This document shows, one piece after another, positions 17,975 through 25,079 of a stretch of 64,000 bases of DNA. The notes under the pieces are model-generated. The model ran no database searches. It saw only the letters and a list, made by a program, of their open reading frames with translations, and was not told where the DNA came from. Position numbers and translations under genes: made by a program. The stretch covers positions 39,524 to 103,523 of the forward strand of contig NZ_WWCT01000025.1 of the NCBI RefSeq assembly GCF_009857605.1, read 5' to 3'. How positions within the stretch are numbered: position 1 is the first letter of the stretch; each line of letters starts with the position of its first letter. Origin of the DNA: Duganella levis (GTDB taxonomy: Bacteria; Pseudomonadota; Gammaproteobacteria; Burkholderiales; Burkholderiaceae_D).

Positions 17975-18390
17975 AACGCCGGCATCTTGCCGCGCAGCGC
18001 GATGTAGAAAGTCAGCGCCACGTACGGCTGGCGGTTGTCGCGCGGTGGGGCGCCGCCGTCAATGGTATGCATGGCGCTGTGCCCGGACGGCGTGGCGCGG
18101 TGGTGTTGCGTCGGCGTGCTCGCCAGGCTGACGCTGTTGACGCCGAAGCTCTCGCCCAGCTGGCGCGGCGTCAGGCCGCTGCCGGTGCCATGGCCGCAGA
18201 CGGCGCGGCCGGTCAGGTTGGGCAGGCGGAAGTGCGTGGCGCCATTGCCGCCATAGGTGGCGCCGATCAGCGCATACAGCTCGGGATACGCCTTGGCGTC
18301 GACCAGCCTGCCATCGCACAAGGCCCAGTCAGGCGGCGCGGAACCAAAACCGAAAATCTGGATCTCGCCGATAAATGGGAGGCTCACCAT
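17971..18390 (-). CDS. Tail-collar domain protein (microcystin-dependent/MdpB-like), one unit
   Basis: 139 aa. It starts FIGEIQIFGFGSAPPDWALCDGR and continues YGGNGATHFRLPNLTGRA, the Collar-domain pattern of the 'phage tail collar' or microcystin-dependent protein family. It ends with the typical NRQPYVALTFYIALRG. There are no other phage genes around. In free-living bacteria such genes come in sets and are inferred to form surface or tail-like fibre structures. It lies 6 bp downstream of the two-unit collar gene in the same direction. Confidence 0.87.
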   Translation of the reverse strand: MVSLPFIGEIQIFGFGSAPPDWALCDGRLVDAKAYPELYALIGATYGGNGATHFRLPNLTGRAVCGHGTGSGLTPRQLGESFGVNSVSLASTPTQHHRATPSGHSAMHTIDGGAPPRDNRQPYVALTFYIALRGKMPAF

Positions 18391-18396
18391 CTGCTC

Positions 18397-19242
18397 CTAC
18401 GCCGCGCGCGACGGGAAAGCGCCGCGCGCGGCAATGCAATAGGACGCCGTCAGGGTCGGCATCAGATTGCCCTGCGGCGCGCCGGCGGCGACCAGCAATA
18501 TGTCGCCAGCATCGGCGTCGCTGGCGCTGAGCGCGCAGGCATGGGAAGGCGCCGATGACGCTTGCGTTTGCAGTGTGGCTGCCTCCCGGCCGCCGTCATC
18601 GCCCACCACGCGGCGCTGGGCGCCGTGGCTGTCGCCCAGACCCTGATGCACCGGCACCTGGCCGCGCAAGTCCGGTACCGCGAAGGTGGTGGCGCCATCG
18701 CCGCCGTAGGTCGCGCCGAGCAGCATGAACAGTTCGTCATAGTGCTCGATCTGGTAGGCGCTGCCGTCGCACGGCAGCCAGCCTTGCGGCGCGCTGGCGA
18801 AGGCCAGCAGACGGATCTCGCCGATCATTGGCGAGTCGGCGCCGCGCAGCGCGATGCAGAAATTGATCACGCGGAATGGCTGCATGTTTGCATGGCTGAA
18901 AGTGCCGACGTCGACTGTGACCGCTGCGCCGCCCTCAGCCTGCGCGACGGCAAGCCGATGGCGGCGCAGCGGCACGATCTCGGCGCCGCCATTTTCGTTG
19001 AGTGCATAAGGCGTCGGCGTCCAGTCCGGATCAGCCGAGCGGCCGGCACCGACCGGCGTAGCACCTTGCAGGTTGGGCACGGCGAAGTCGCGCACGCCAT
19101 CGCCGCCGTACAGGGTGCCGATCGCCTGGAACAACTCCGGGTGCTGCCGGATCGACAGGCGCTGGCCATTGCACGGCGCGAAATTCCGGGGCGTAAAGCC
19201 GAAACCGGTCATGATAATCTGGCCAACGTAGGGTAGGGACAT
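18397..19242 (-). CDS. Fused double tail-collar domain protein
   Basis: 281 aa containing two complete collar units back to back. Unit 1 (residues 1-about 132) begins YVGQIIMTGFGFTPRNFAPCNGQ and ends PFRVINFCIALRG. Unit 2 begins MIGEIRLLAFASAPQGWLPCDGS and ends MPTLTASYCIAARG. In many genomes three separate about 180-aa collar genes sit in a row; here two are fused and shortened and the third follows as its own gene. The internal Met at the unit-2 start suggests the fusion arose by loss of a stop. No signal peptide is visible. Confidence 0.85.
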   Translation of the reverse strand: MSLPYVGQIIMTGFGFTPRNFAPCNGQRLSIRQHPELFQAIGTLYGGDGVRDFAVPNLQGATPVGAGRSADPDWTPTPYALNENGGAEIVPLRRHRLAVAQAEGGAAVTVDVGTFSHANMQPFRVINFCIALRGADSPMIGEIRLLAFASAPQGWLPCDGSAYQIEHYDELFMLLGATYGGDGATTFAVPDLRGQVPVHQGLGDSHGAQRRVVGDDGGREAATLQTQASSAPSHACALSASDADAGDILLVAAGAPQGNLMPTLTASYCIAARGAFPSRAA

Positions 19243-19393
19243 GCTGCTCTCCGGTAAATTACCCGGGCAGATTAGGCAGCGCGCTTGATGGCGTCAATCC
19301 ACGGAAAGTTTTTTTTGAGATAAGGTTGTATTTCTGTAAAAGTGAGACAGGATGGCGATGGCGCCGCCGCCGCGCGCCTAGAATCGCGGGGAT

Positions 19394-19430
19394 TTGCCTG
19401 CGATGATGCCGCCTGTATTACACTGGCGGC
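19394..19430 (+). promoter_or_regulatory. Putative promoter with hairpin directly before AraC gene
   Basis: TTGCCT (19394-19399) and TATTAC (19416-19421) are 16 bp apart. The predicted transcript would begin only about 3-5 nt before the ATG at 19431. GCCGCC (19408-19413) and GGCGGC (19425-19430) form an inverted repeat touching the start codon, and no Shine-Dalgarno sequence is visible. Confidence 0.4.
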
Positions 19431-20177
19431 ATGCCTACGCTTACCGTCAGTGAAATCGATGTGCGCAGTTACGCCGCTCCGTTCTCGGACGCGCACGACT
19501 TCGCCCAAATGGTGTTGCCGCTCAAGGGCAAACTGACGCTGGACATCAACGGCGCCGGCGACGTGGTGCATCCGCTGCGCGCCGCCTTCATTGCGCCGGG
19601 GCTGGTGCACACGCAGTTTTCGCGTGAAGCCAACCAGTCGCTGATCCTGGATTTCGACCTTGCCACCATCGCGCCCGACACGGCGGGGCGGCTGGCCGAG
19701 CGTCCGTATGCGCCGATCGGCGCCGCAGCCGGCAAGCTGATCGATTTCATGGGCATGATGCACGCGCAGGGCGCGGCCAGCTCCAGCGTGCTGACGCATT
19801 GGACGCCGTTGCTGCTGGAAGCGCTGACCTCGCAGCCGCTGCGTCCCGCTTCGCGTCTGCAAGCGGCGTTGACGCAGTTTGAAGCGGCGCCCGGCCAGCC
19901 GTGGCAGACCGACAGCATGGCGCGGGTGGCGTGCATGAGCGTGAGCAGCCTGCACCGCGTGTTCCGCGAAGAACTCGATACCACGCCGCAAGCCTGGCTG
20001 AACGCGATGCGGTTGCGCTTCGTCTGCCGCCAGTTGGTGGAATCGTCGCTGCCGATTGCGCAGCTGGCCACGCAGGCCGGCTATGCCGACCAGAGCGCGC
20101 TGACGCACGCCATGCGGCGCGCGATGGACATCACGCCGCTGGCGTATCGCAAGCAGAACCAGACAAAAATCCGCTAG
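19431..20177 (+). CDS. AraC-family regulator with cupin sensor domain
   Basis: 248 aa. The N-terminal half reads as a cupin-like arabinose-binding fold (FAQMVLPLKGKLTLDINGAGDVVHPLRAAFIAPGLVHTQF). The C-terminal half (about residues 150-245) has both helix-turn-helices, with the signature IAQLATQAGYADQSALTHAMRRAMDITPLAYR. Downstream after 60 bp lies a DMT exporter with its own Shine-Dalgarno sequence, which this regulator may control. The effector is unknown. Confidence 0.92.
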   Translation: MPTLTVSEIDVRSYAAPFSDAHDFAQMVLPLKGKLTLDINGAGDVVHPLRAAFIAPGLVHTQFSREANQSLILDFDLATIAPDTAGRLAERPYAPIGAAAGKLIDFMGMMHAQGAASSSVLTHWTPLLLEALTSQPLRPASRLQAALTQFEAAPGQPWQTDSMARVACMSVSSLHRVFREELDTTPQAWLNAMRLRFVCRQLVESSLPIAQLATQAGYADQSALTHAMRRAMDITPLAYRKQNQTKIR

Positions 20178-20237
20178 ACCCACACAATCCTTGCGCGCTG
20201 CGCGCCGCCACAATGGTTCCCGAAAAAGGAGAACTGT

Positions 20238-21185
20238 ATGTGGTATGGCGTGTTATGCGGCCTTGCGGCCGGAGCCTTCTGGGGCATGATCTTTGTGATG
20301 CCGCGCTGGCTGGCGGAATTTTCGCCGATGGAGCTGGCGCTGGGGCGCTACCTGGCCTACGGGCTGATTACCTTGCTGCTGCTATTGCCGCGCCTGAACG
20401 GCCTGCTGCGCCGCGTGACGCGCGCCGAGTGTGCGGTGCTGCTGCGGCACGCGCTGGCCGGCAACATCGTCTACTACCTGCTGCTGTCGACCGGCGTGCA
20501 GCTGGCGGGCGTGGCGGCGGCGTCGCTGATTATCGGCCTGCTGCCGCTGAGCGTGACCTTGCTGGGACGGCGCGATCATGGCGCCTTGCCGCTGCGGCAG
20601 CTGGCGTGGCCGCTGACGCTGGTGGTGGCGGGCATCGTCTGCATCAATGTGGACGTCTTCACGCATGCACAGGGTGGGTCGCAGCCGTGGACCACGGTGG
20701 CGCTGGGCATGCTGTGCGCGTTCGGCGCGCTGCTGTGCTGGACGTGGTACGCGGTGGACAACGCCCGCTTCCTCAAGCGCAATCCGCATTTCAGCGGCGC
20801 CGAGTGGTCGGGTCTGTACGGCCTGAGCACCGGCGTGGTGGCGCTGGCCTTGGGCGTGGTGGTGATGGCGTTTGGCGGCGACGGTGCGGCGGGGCGCGAC
20901 TGGCTACGTTTCTGGAGCGTGGTGACGATCGTCGCGCTGGGCGCATCGGTGATCGGCAACCAGCTATGGAACCTCGCCAGCCGGCGCGTGCCGGTCACGC
21001 TGTCGGGCCAACTGCTGCTGTTTGAAACCTTGTTCGGCCTGTTGTACGGCTTCCTCTACCAGCACCAGATGCCGCGCCCGCTGGAACTGCTGGCCATCGT
21101 GCTGCTGATCGCCGGCGTGGCCGGATCGGTGTGGAAACACCAACCCGGGGTCAGGTCCGGCATTCGGACACGAGCACAACCGTAA
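20238..21185 (+). CDS. DMT-family (EamA) membrane transporter
   Basis: 315 aa with about ten predicted helices in two EamA repeats; the second repeat starts near residue 150. Family members export amino acids or other metabolites; the substrate cannot be told. AAAAGGAGA sits about 6 bp before the ATG. The last dozen codons (from about 21145, reading GVRSGIRTRAQP) and the stop come from the left arm of a perfect inverted repeat at 21145-21232. The repeat has therefore replaced or extended the native C-terminus. Conserved EamA sequence ends around VAGSVWKHQP. Confidence 0.9.
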   Translation: MWYGVLCGLAAGAFWGMIFVMPRWLAEFSPMELALGRYLAYGLITLLLLLPRLNGLLRRVTRAECAVLLRHALAGNIVYYLLLSTGVQLAGVAAASLIIGLLPLSVTLLGRRDHGALPLRQLAWPLTLVVAGIVCINVDVFTHAQGGSQPWTTVALGMLCAFGALLCWTWYAVDNARFLKRNPHFSGAEWSGLYGLSTGVVALALGVVVMAFGGDGAAGRDWLRFWSVVTIVALGASVIGNQLWNLASRRVPVTLSGQLLLFETLFGLLYGFLYQHQMPRPLELLAIVLLIAGVAGSVWKHQPGVRSGIRTRAQP

Positions 21186-21232
21186 GCTTCGATACGGTTG
21201 TGCTCGTGTCCGAATGCCGGACCTGACCCCGG
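21145..21232. repeat. Perfect inverted repeat, 40-bp arms, 8-nt loop
   Basis: Arms 21145-21184 and 21193-21232 are exact reverse complements; the loop is AGCTTCGA. The arms begin CCGGGGTCAGGTCCGG and run inward to CAACCGTA. The element sits between two convergent genes, so it would fold as a long hairpin in both transcripts. No T-tract follows, so it is not a standard intrinsic terminator. It looks like a REP/BIME- or MITE-like dispersed repeat. It supplies the last codons of the DMT transporter and ends 4 bp before the trmL stop. Confidence 0.95.
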
Positions 21233-21235
21233 AGT

Positions 21236-21706
21236 TTAGGCGCCGCCGGCGTAGCCGTTCTGGCGCCAGGCTTCGAAGACGACCACGGCGACGGTGTTGG
21301 AGAGGTTCATGCTGCGGTTGTCGGGACGCATCGGCAGGCGGATACGTTGCGCCGGTGGGAAGGTCTCGCGCAGCGCTGGCGGCAGGCCGGCGGTTTCTGA
21401 GCCGAACACGAACACGTCGCCCGGCTGGAAGCTAGCTTGGGCGAACGGCGACGAGCCGTGCGTGGTCATGGCGTACATGCGCGCGGGATCGGGTTGGACC
21501 TCGGCCAGGAAGGCGTCCCAGTCCTTGTGCACTTTCATGCGGGCGTATTCGTGGTAGTCCAGGCCGGCGCGCTTGAGCTTGGAGTCTTCCAGCGGGAAGC
21601 CCAGCGGTTCGATCAGGTGCAGCTGGGCGCCGGTGTTGGCGCACAGGCGGATGACGTTGCCGGTGTTCGGCGGAATTTCTGGGTGGACCAGGACGACGTG
21701 GAACAT
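21236..21706 (-). CDS. trmL: tRNA (cytidine(34)-2'-O)-methyltransferase
   Basis: 156-aa SPOUT-fold methyltransferase that 2'-O-methylates the wobble base of leucine tRNAs. The SpoU/TrmL motifs are clear: HPEIPPNTGNVIRLCANTG at the N-terminus, FGSETAGLP in the middle and the knot-forming MRPDNRSMNLSNTVAVVVFE at the C-terminus. Length is normal for TrmL. It lies 20 bp downstream of comF and is probably co-transcribed. Its stop lies 4 bp from the large inverted repeat. Confidence 0.95.
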   Translation of the reverse strand: MFHVVLVHPEIPPNTGNVIRLCANTGAQLHLIEPLGFPLEDSKLKRAGLDYHEYARMKVHKDWDAFLAEVQPDPARMYAMTTHGSSPFAQASFQPGDVFVFGSETAGLPPALRETFPPAQRIRLPMRPDNRSMNLSNTVAVVVFEAWRQNGYAGGA

Positions 21707-21726
21707 GCTTTTTTTCCTTTGCTATA

Positions 21727-22533
21727 TCAGTGCGGCGGCGTGCGGGCGAACACGAAGTTGCTGACCCGCGCGGCGCCGTGGCGTTTTAATGTTGCCGCCA
21801 CTTCGTTCAAGGTGCGGCCGCTGGTCATGACGTCGTCCACGACGCCGATGTGGCGGCCTGCCACCAGGGCGGCATCCGGCACCGCGAAGGCGCCGGCGAT
21901 GTTCTGCTGGCGCCGTTCGGGCGCGACGCTGCTCTGGGCGGCGGTTTCGCGTACGCGGTGCAGCAGTTGCGGCTCCAGCGCGATGCCCAGGCCGCGTGCC
22001 AGCGGCCGGGCGATTTCCAGTGCCTGGTTGTAGCCGCGTCCCGCCAGCCGGCGCGGTCCCAGCGGTACTGGGCAGAGCAGGGCGGGCAAGGTGACATTTC
22101 CCTCGGCCAGCAAGGCGTCGCGCAGCAGGCGGGCACACAACGGCGCCAGCGCCAGGCGGTGGCCGAATTTCAGTTGCAGCACCAGCTGGTCGACCGGCAA
22201 AGCGTAGCCGGCAGCGGCCAGTGTGCGGTCGAAGGCCGGCGGGGCGGTCAGGCAGACGCCGCATAGTTGACCGTCAGCCGGCACCGGATTGGCGCAACGT
22301 GGGCAGCGGGCGATGGCCGCCGCCGGGCCGAAGAATTGCGCTTCGCAGCCGGGACACAAGGCGTCGTCGCTGTCGCTGCCGCACAGGGCGCAGGCGTTGG
22401 GCAACAGATGGCGCAACAAACCATGCGCGCTACGTTGCAGCAGCGCGCGCAGCCTGGCGCCCGCCGACAGCCCGGCCGCCGGCGCCGGATTGGCCGCCGG
22501 ATCACCGGCCGCAGCCTCGATCTTGTCATTCAT
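21727..22533 (-). CDS. ComF-family phosphoribosyltransferase-like protein
   Basis: 268 aa. Two N-terminal zinc-ribbon-type CxxC pairs (CALCGSDSDDALCPGC and CPRCANPVPADGQLCGVC) precede a PRTase domain with the PRPP loop VVDDVMTSGRT. The family includes ComF (DNA uptake in naturally competent bacteria) and E. coli GntX; competence is only inferred here. The N-terminal 35 residues are Ala/Pro-rich and not conserved. It is divergent from the BioC-like methyltransferase, a common neighbour of comF in betaproteobacteria. Confidence 0.92.
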   Translation of the reverse strand: MNDKIEAAAGDPAANPAPAAGLSAGARLRALLQRSAHGLLRHLLPNACALCGSDSDDALCPGCEAQFFGPAAAIARCPRCANPVPADGQLCGVCLTAPPAFDRTLAAAGYALPVDQLVLQLKFGHRLALAPLCARLLRDALLAEGNVTLPALLCPVPLGPRRLAGRGYNQALEIARPLARGLGIALEPQLLHRVRETAAQSSVAPERRQQNIAGAFAVPDAALVAGRHIGVVDDVMTSGRTLNEVAATLKRHGAARVSNFVFARTPPH

Positions 22534-22629
22534 GCCACGCCTCCGCCCTGAAAACCGCTCCGGTCGTCGTCGCGATGGCGTTCAACCATGTACACTGCCG
22601 ACATTATCGCATTACAACGACCTATCATC

Positions 22630-23553
22630 ATGCAAGTCCCCGCGAATCCCCCGAAACTGAGCGCACCGATCGACCTGGAGCGCGTCCGTCAGCTGTTTTC
22701 CCGTCCGCAACGCATTGCCCCGGCCGATTTTCTGCGCCGGGAAATATCATCGCGCATGTTCGATCGGCTGGAATTGATTAAAATAGCGCCTTCGCGCGTT
22801 TTGGATGCCGGCTGCGGCACCGGCGCCGATCTGCCTTTGTTGCAAAAAGCCTATCCCAGCGCCCAGATCGTGGGCCTGGACGCCGCCGAAGCCATGCTGC
22901 ACGCGGCGCAAGGCCCGGGCGCCAGGTCGTCGTCGCTGAACCAGCTGCTGAGCAAGCTGTTGCCGTCTAAGAGCGGGGTCGACCTGCTGTGCGGCGATTT
23001 TGCCGACTTGCCGCTGGGACCGAACTCGCTGGACCTGGTTTGGTCCAACCTGGCGCTGCACTGGCACCCGCAGCCGGACCGCGTGTTTGCCGAATGGCGA
23101 CGCGTGTTGCGGGTCAATAGCCTGCTGATGTTTTCCTGCTTCGGCCCGGATTCGCTGCGCGAACTGCGCACCGCCTTTGCCGAAGCCGACCTGGCGCCAC
23201 ACGTGTTGCCCTTCGTCGATATGCATGATTTCGGCGATCAACTGGTCGAAGCCGGGTTTTCGACCCCGGTGCTGGACATGGAAACCATCACCGTGACCTA
23301 CGATACGCCGCTGGCGTTGTTGTCCGACGTGCGCGCTTTGGGCGGCAATCCGCTCACCACGCTGCGTCGCAGCATGATGGGCAAGGCGGCCTGGCAGCGC
23401 ATGCTGGACACGCTGGAACGGGGTCGCCGCAGCGACGGCAAACTGGGCCTGACCTTCGAGGTTATCTACGGCCACGCGTTCCGGCCAGCGCCGAAGGTCA
23501 CTTCCAAAGGCGAAGCGATCATTCGCTTCGATCCGCCGCGCAAGCCGCGCTGA
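22630..23553 (+). CDS. SAM-dependent methyltransferase, BioC-like
   Basis: About 307 aa from ATG 22630; an upstream in-frame ATG at 22588 would add a poorly fitting leader. Class I methyltransferase motif I is VLDAGCGTGAD, motif II is in IVGLDAAEAML, and NSLDLVWSNLALHWHPQPD is the BioC/Tam-like motif. It could be the malonyl-ACP O-methyltransferase that starts biotin synthesis (bioC), but no other bio genes are in the window. The general methyltransferase call is firm, the BioC role moderate. Confidence 0.85.
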   Translation: MQVPANPPKLSAPIDLERVRQLFSRPQRIAPADFLRREISSRMFDRLELIKIAPSRVLDAGCGTGADLPLLQKAYPSAQIVGLDAAEAMLHAAQGPGARSSSLNQLLSKLLPSKSGVDLLCGDFADLPLGPNSLDLVWSNLALHWHPQPDRVFAEWRRVLRVNSLLMFSCFGPDSLRELRTAFAEADLAPHVLPFVDMHDFGDQLVEAGFSTPVLDMETITVTYDTPLALLSDVRALGGNPLTTLRRSMMGKAAWQRMLDTLERGRRSDGKLGLTFEVIYGHAFRPAPKVTSKGEAIIRFDPPRKPR

Positions 23554-23564
23554 ATGCGGGTTTC

Positions 23565-23599
23565 ATGTTGCCATGCGGCGTAACGCCCCGTGGCAACAT
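23565..23599. terminator. Hairpin after the methyltransferase gene
   Basis: ATGTTGCCA (23565-23573) and TGGCAACAT (23591-23599) form a 9-bp stem, extended inside by a further imperfect GC-rich stem around a TAA loop. It lies 12 bp after the stop at 23553. There is no T-run, so it is either a weak terminator or an RNA-stability element. Confidence 0.5.
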
Positions 23600-23613
23600 T
23601 CATAGTTTATTGC

Positions 23614-23643
23614 TTGATGTGCTACGTTTTTGTTCTATATAAT
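23614..23643 (+). promoter_or_regulatory. Promoter of the cytochrome oxidase operon
   Basis: TTGATG (23614-23619), 18-bp spacer, TATAAT (23638-23643). The -10 is a perfect consensus. The transcript would start near 23650 and leave a leader of about 185 nt before coxB. Confidence 0.65.
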
Positions 23644-23654
23644 CAATCACTAAC

Positions 23655-23671
23655 TTTGCCACCATGGCAAA
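23655..23671. promoter_or_regulatory. Palindrome just downstream of the cox promoter
   Basis: TTTGCCACCATGGCAAA has perfect 7-bp arms around a 3-bp centre and begins about 5 bp after the predicted transcription start. The position suits a repressor operator. I cannot name the protein that would bind it. Confidence 0.45.
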
Positions 23672-23699
23672 CAAGGTATCGAATACGAACGTGCAGTGA

Positions 23700-23723
23700 A
23701 TTAAGCAGAAGCATTAAGCAGAA
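23700..23723 (+). repeat. Short direct repeat in the cox leader
   Basis: ATTAAGCAGAA occurs twice (23700-23710 and 23713-23723) with a 13-bp period. The two copies are exact. The rest of the leader up to coxB shows nothing else I can name apart from an A/T-rich stretch at about 23795-23815. Confidence 0.5.
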
Positions 23724-23834
23724 TCGCGCATCCAACGATGCGGTGGTTGTTTAAGGAGCGTCGCCGGTTCAGTTCACCGATAGCCGGCAAGACGTTAAAA
23801 AAATATTTTAATTTCTTGGGCAGTTGGGGAAAAC

Positions 23835-25064
23835 ATGACATATGCGAAGCGACTTCAAGCGTTGATGCTCGGGCTGGCCATGCTGGCAGCCGGGGCACCA
23901 GCGTGGGCAGCTGACACCGCAACCGGCGCCGCAGCCGGCACCTACGGCGCCGCCACCGGGGGTACCGGTGGCCCCATAGCCGGCGAACTGAACCTGCAAC
24001 CACCCGCCACCCGCATCGCCACCGAAGTCTACGACCTGCACAACTGGATGATGGGCGTCTGCCTGGTCATCTTTATTGCGGTGTTCGGCGTGATGTTCTA
24101 TTCGATCTTCAAGCACCGCAAGTCGCTCGGCCACAAGCCGGCCACCTTCCACGAATCCACCGCCGTCGAGGTGGCCTGGACCATCGTGCCGTTCCTGATC
24201 GTGATCGGCATGGCGCTGCCCGCCACCCGCACCGTGGTCGGCATGAAGGACACTTCCAACGCCGACATCACCATCAAGGTCACCGGCATGCAGTGGAAGT
24301 GGGGCTACGATTACCTGAAAGGCGAGGGCGAGGGGATTTCCTTCCTGTCCAACCTGTCGACGCCGCGCGCCCAAGTCGGCGCGCCGGGCTTTGAGCCGAC
24401 CGAGAAGCGCGGCGACAACTACCTGATGGAAGTCGATAATGAGGTGGTGGTGCCGGTGCACCGCAAGATCCGCATGATTACCACCGCCAACGACGTGATC
24501 CACTCGTGGTCGATTCCAGCGTTTGCCGTCAAGCAGGATGCGATTCCCGGCTTCGTGCGCGACGCCTGGTTCAAGGCCGAGCACACCGGCACCTTCCGTG
24601 GCTACTGCTCGGAGCTGTGCGGCAAGGAACACGCCTTCATGCCGATCGTGGTACGGGTGGTCAGCGACGCCGACTACAAAGTCTGGGTCGATGGCAAGAA
24701 GAAAGAAATGGCCGCGCTGGCCGATGATCCAAATAAAACCTGGACCATCGACGAGCTGAAAACCAAGGGCGAAAAAGTCTACAGCACCAACTGCGTGGCC
24801 TGCCACCAGGCCAACGGTCGCGGCTTGCCGTCGACCTATCCGGCGCTGGACGGTTCGCCGGTGGTCAATGGGCCGAAAGCGGAACAAATCAGCGTGCTGT
24901 TGCACGGTAAAAAGAGCGGGAAGTATCCCGTCGAAATGCCTTCTTGGAAGCAATTGTCGGATACGGATATCGCGGCTGTCATTACTTACACCCGCAATAG
25001 CTGGACGAACAAGGCAGAGGAAAACATCGTTCAACCGGCCGAAGTTGTGGCTGCACGTAAGTAA
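23835..25064 (+). CDS. coxB: Cytochrome c oxidase subunit II with fused cytochrome c domain
   Basis: 409 aa. A signal peptide ends at about residue 25 (GAPAWA|AD), two membrane helices follow (about 65-90 and 110-130), then a cupredoxin domain with the CuA site GYCSELCGKEHAFM, then a C-terminal cytochrome c domain with CVACHQ haem site and a distal Met in VEMPSW. It accepts electrons from cytochrome c, and the fused haem domain makes it a caa3-like subunit. First gene of the cox operon and 15 bp ahead of coxA. The 185-nt leader hosts a palindrome and a direct repeat. Confidence 0.97.
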   Translation: MTYAKRLQALMLGLAMLAAGAPAWAADTATGAAAGTYGAATGGTGGPIAGELNLQPPATRIATEVYDLHNWMMGVCLVIFIAVFGVMFYSIFKHRKSLGHKPATFHESTAVEVAWTIVPFLIVIGMALPATRTVVGMKDTSNADITIKVTGMQWKWGYDYLKGEGEGISFLSNLSTPRAQVGAPGFEPTEKRGDNYLMEVDNEVVVPVHRKIRMITTANDVIHSWSIPAFAVKQDAIPGFVRDAWFKAEHTGTFRGYCSELCGKEHAFMPIVVRVVSDADYKVWVDGKKKEMAALADDPNKTWTIDELKTKGEKVYSTNCVACHQANGRGLPSTYPALDGSPVVNGPKAEQISVLLHGKKSGKYPVEMPSWKQLSDTDIAAVITYTRNSWTNKAEENIVQPAEVVAARK

Positions 25065-25079
25065 TCAGGAGCGTTACAG

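Noticed and set aside
17971..19242. Prophage or tailocin remnant
   Set aside because: Only collar-domain genes are present; no integrase, tail sheath, baseplate, holin or lysis genes and no attachment repeats are seen on either side.
21145..21232. Ordinary bidirectional terminator for the DMT and trmL genes
   Set aside because: The arms are 40 bp and perfect and reach into coding sequence, and neither side has a T-run; a dispersed repeat is the better explanation, though it may still stop transcription.
23664..23699. An 11-codon upstream ORF in the cox leader (ATG 23664)
   Set aside because: The ATG is part of the palindrome, no Shine-Dalgarno sequence precedes it and nothing marks it as translated.
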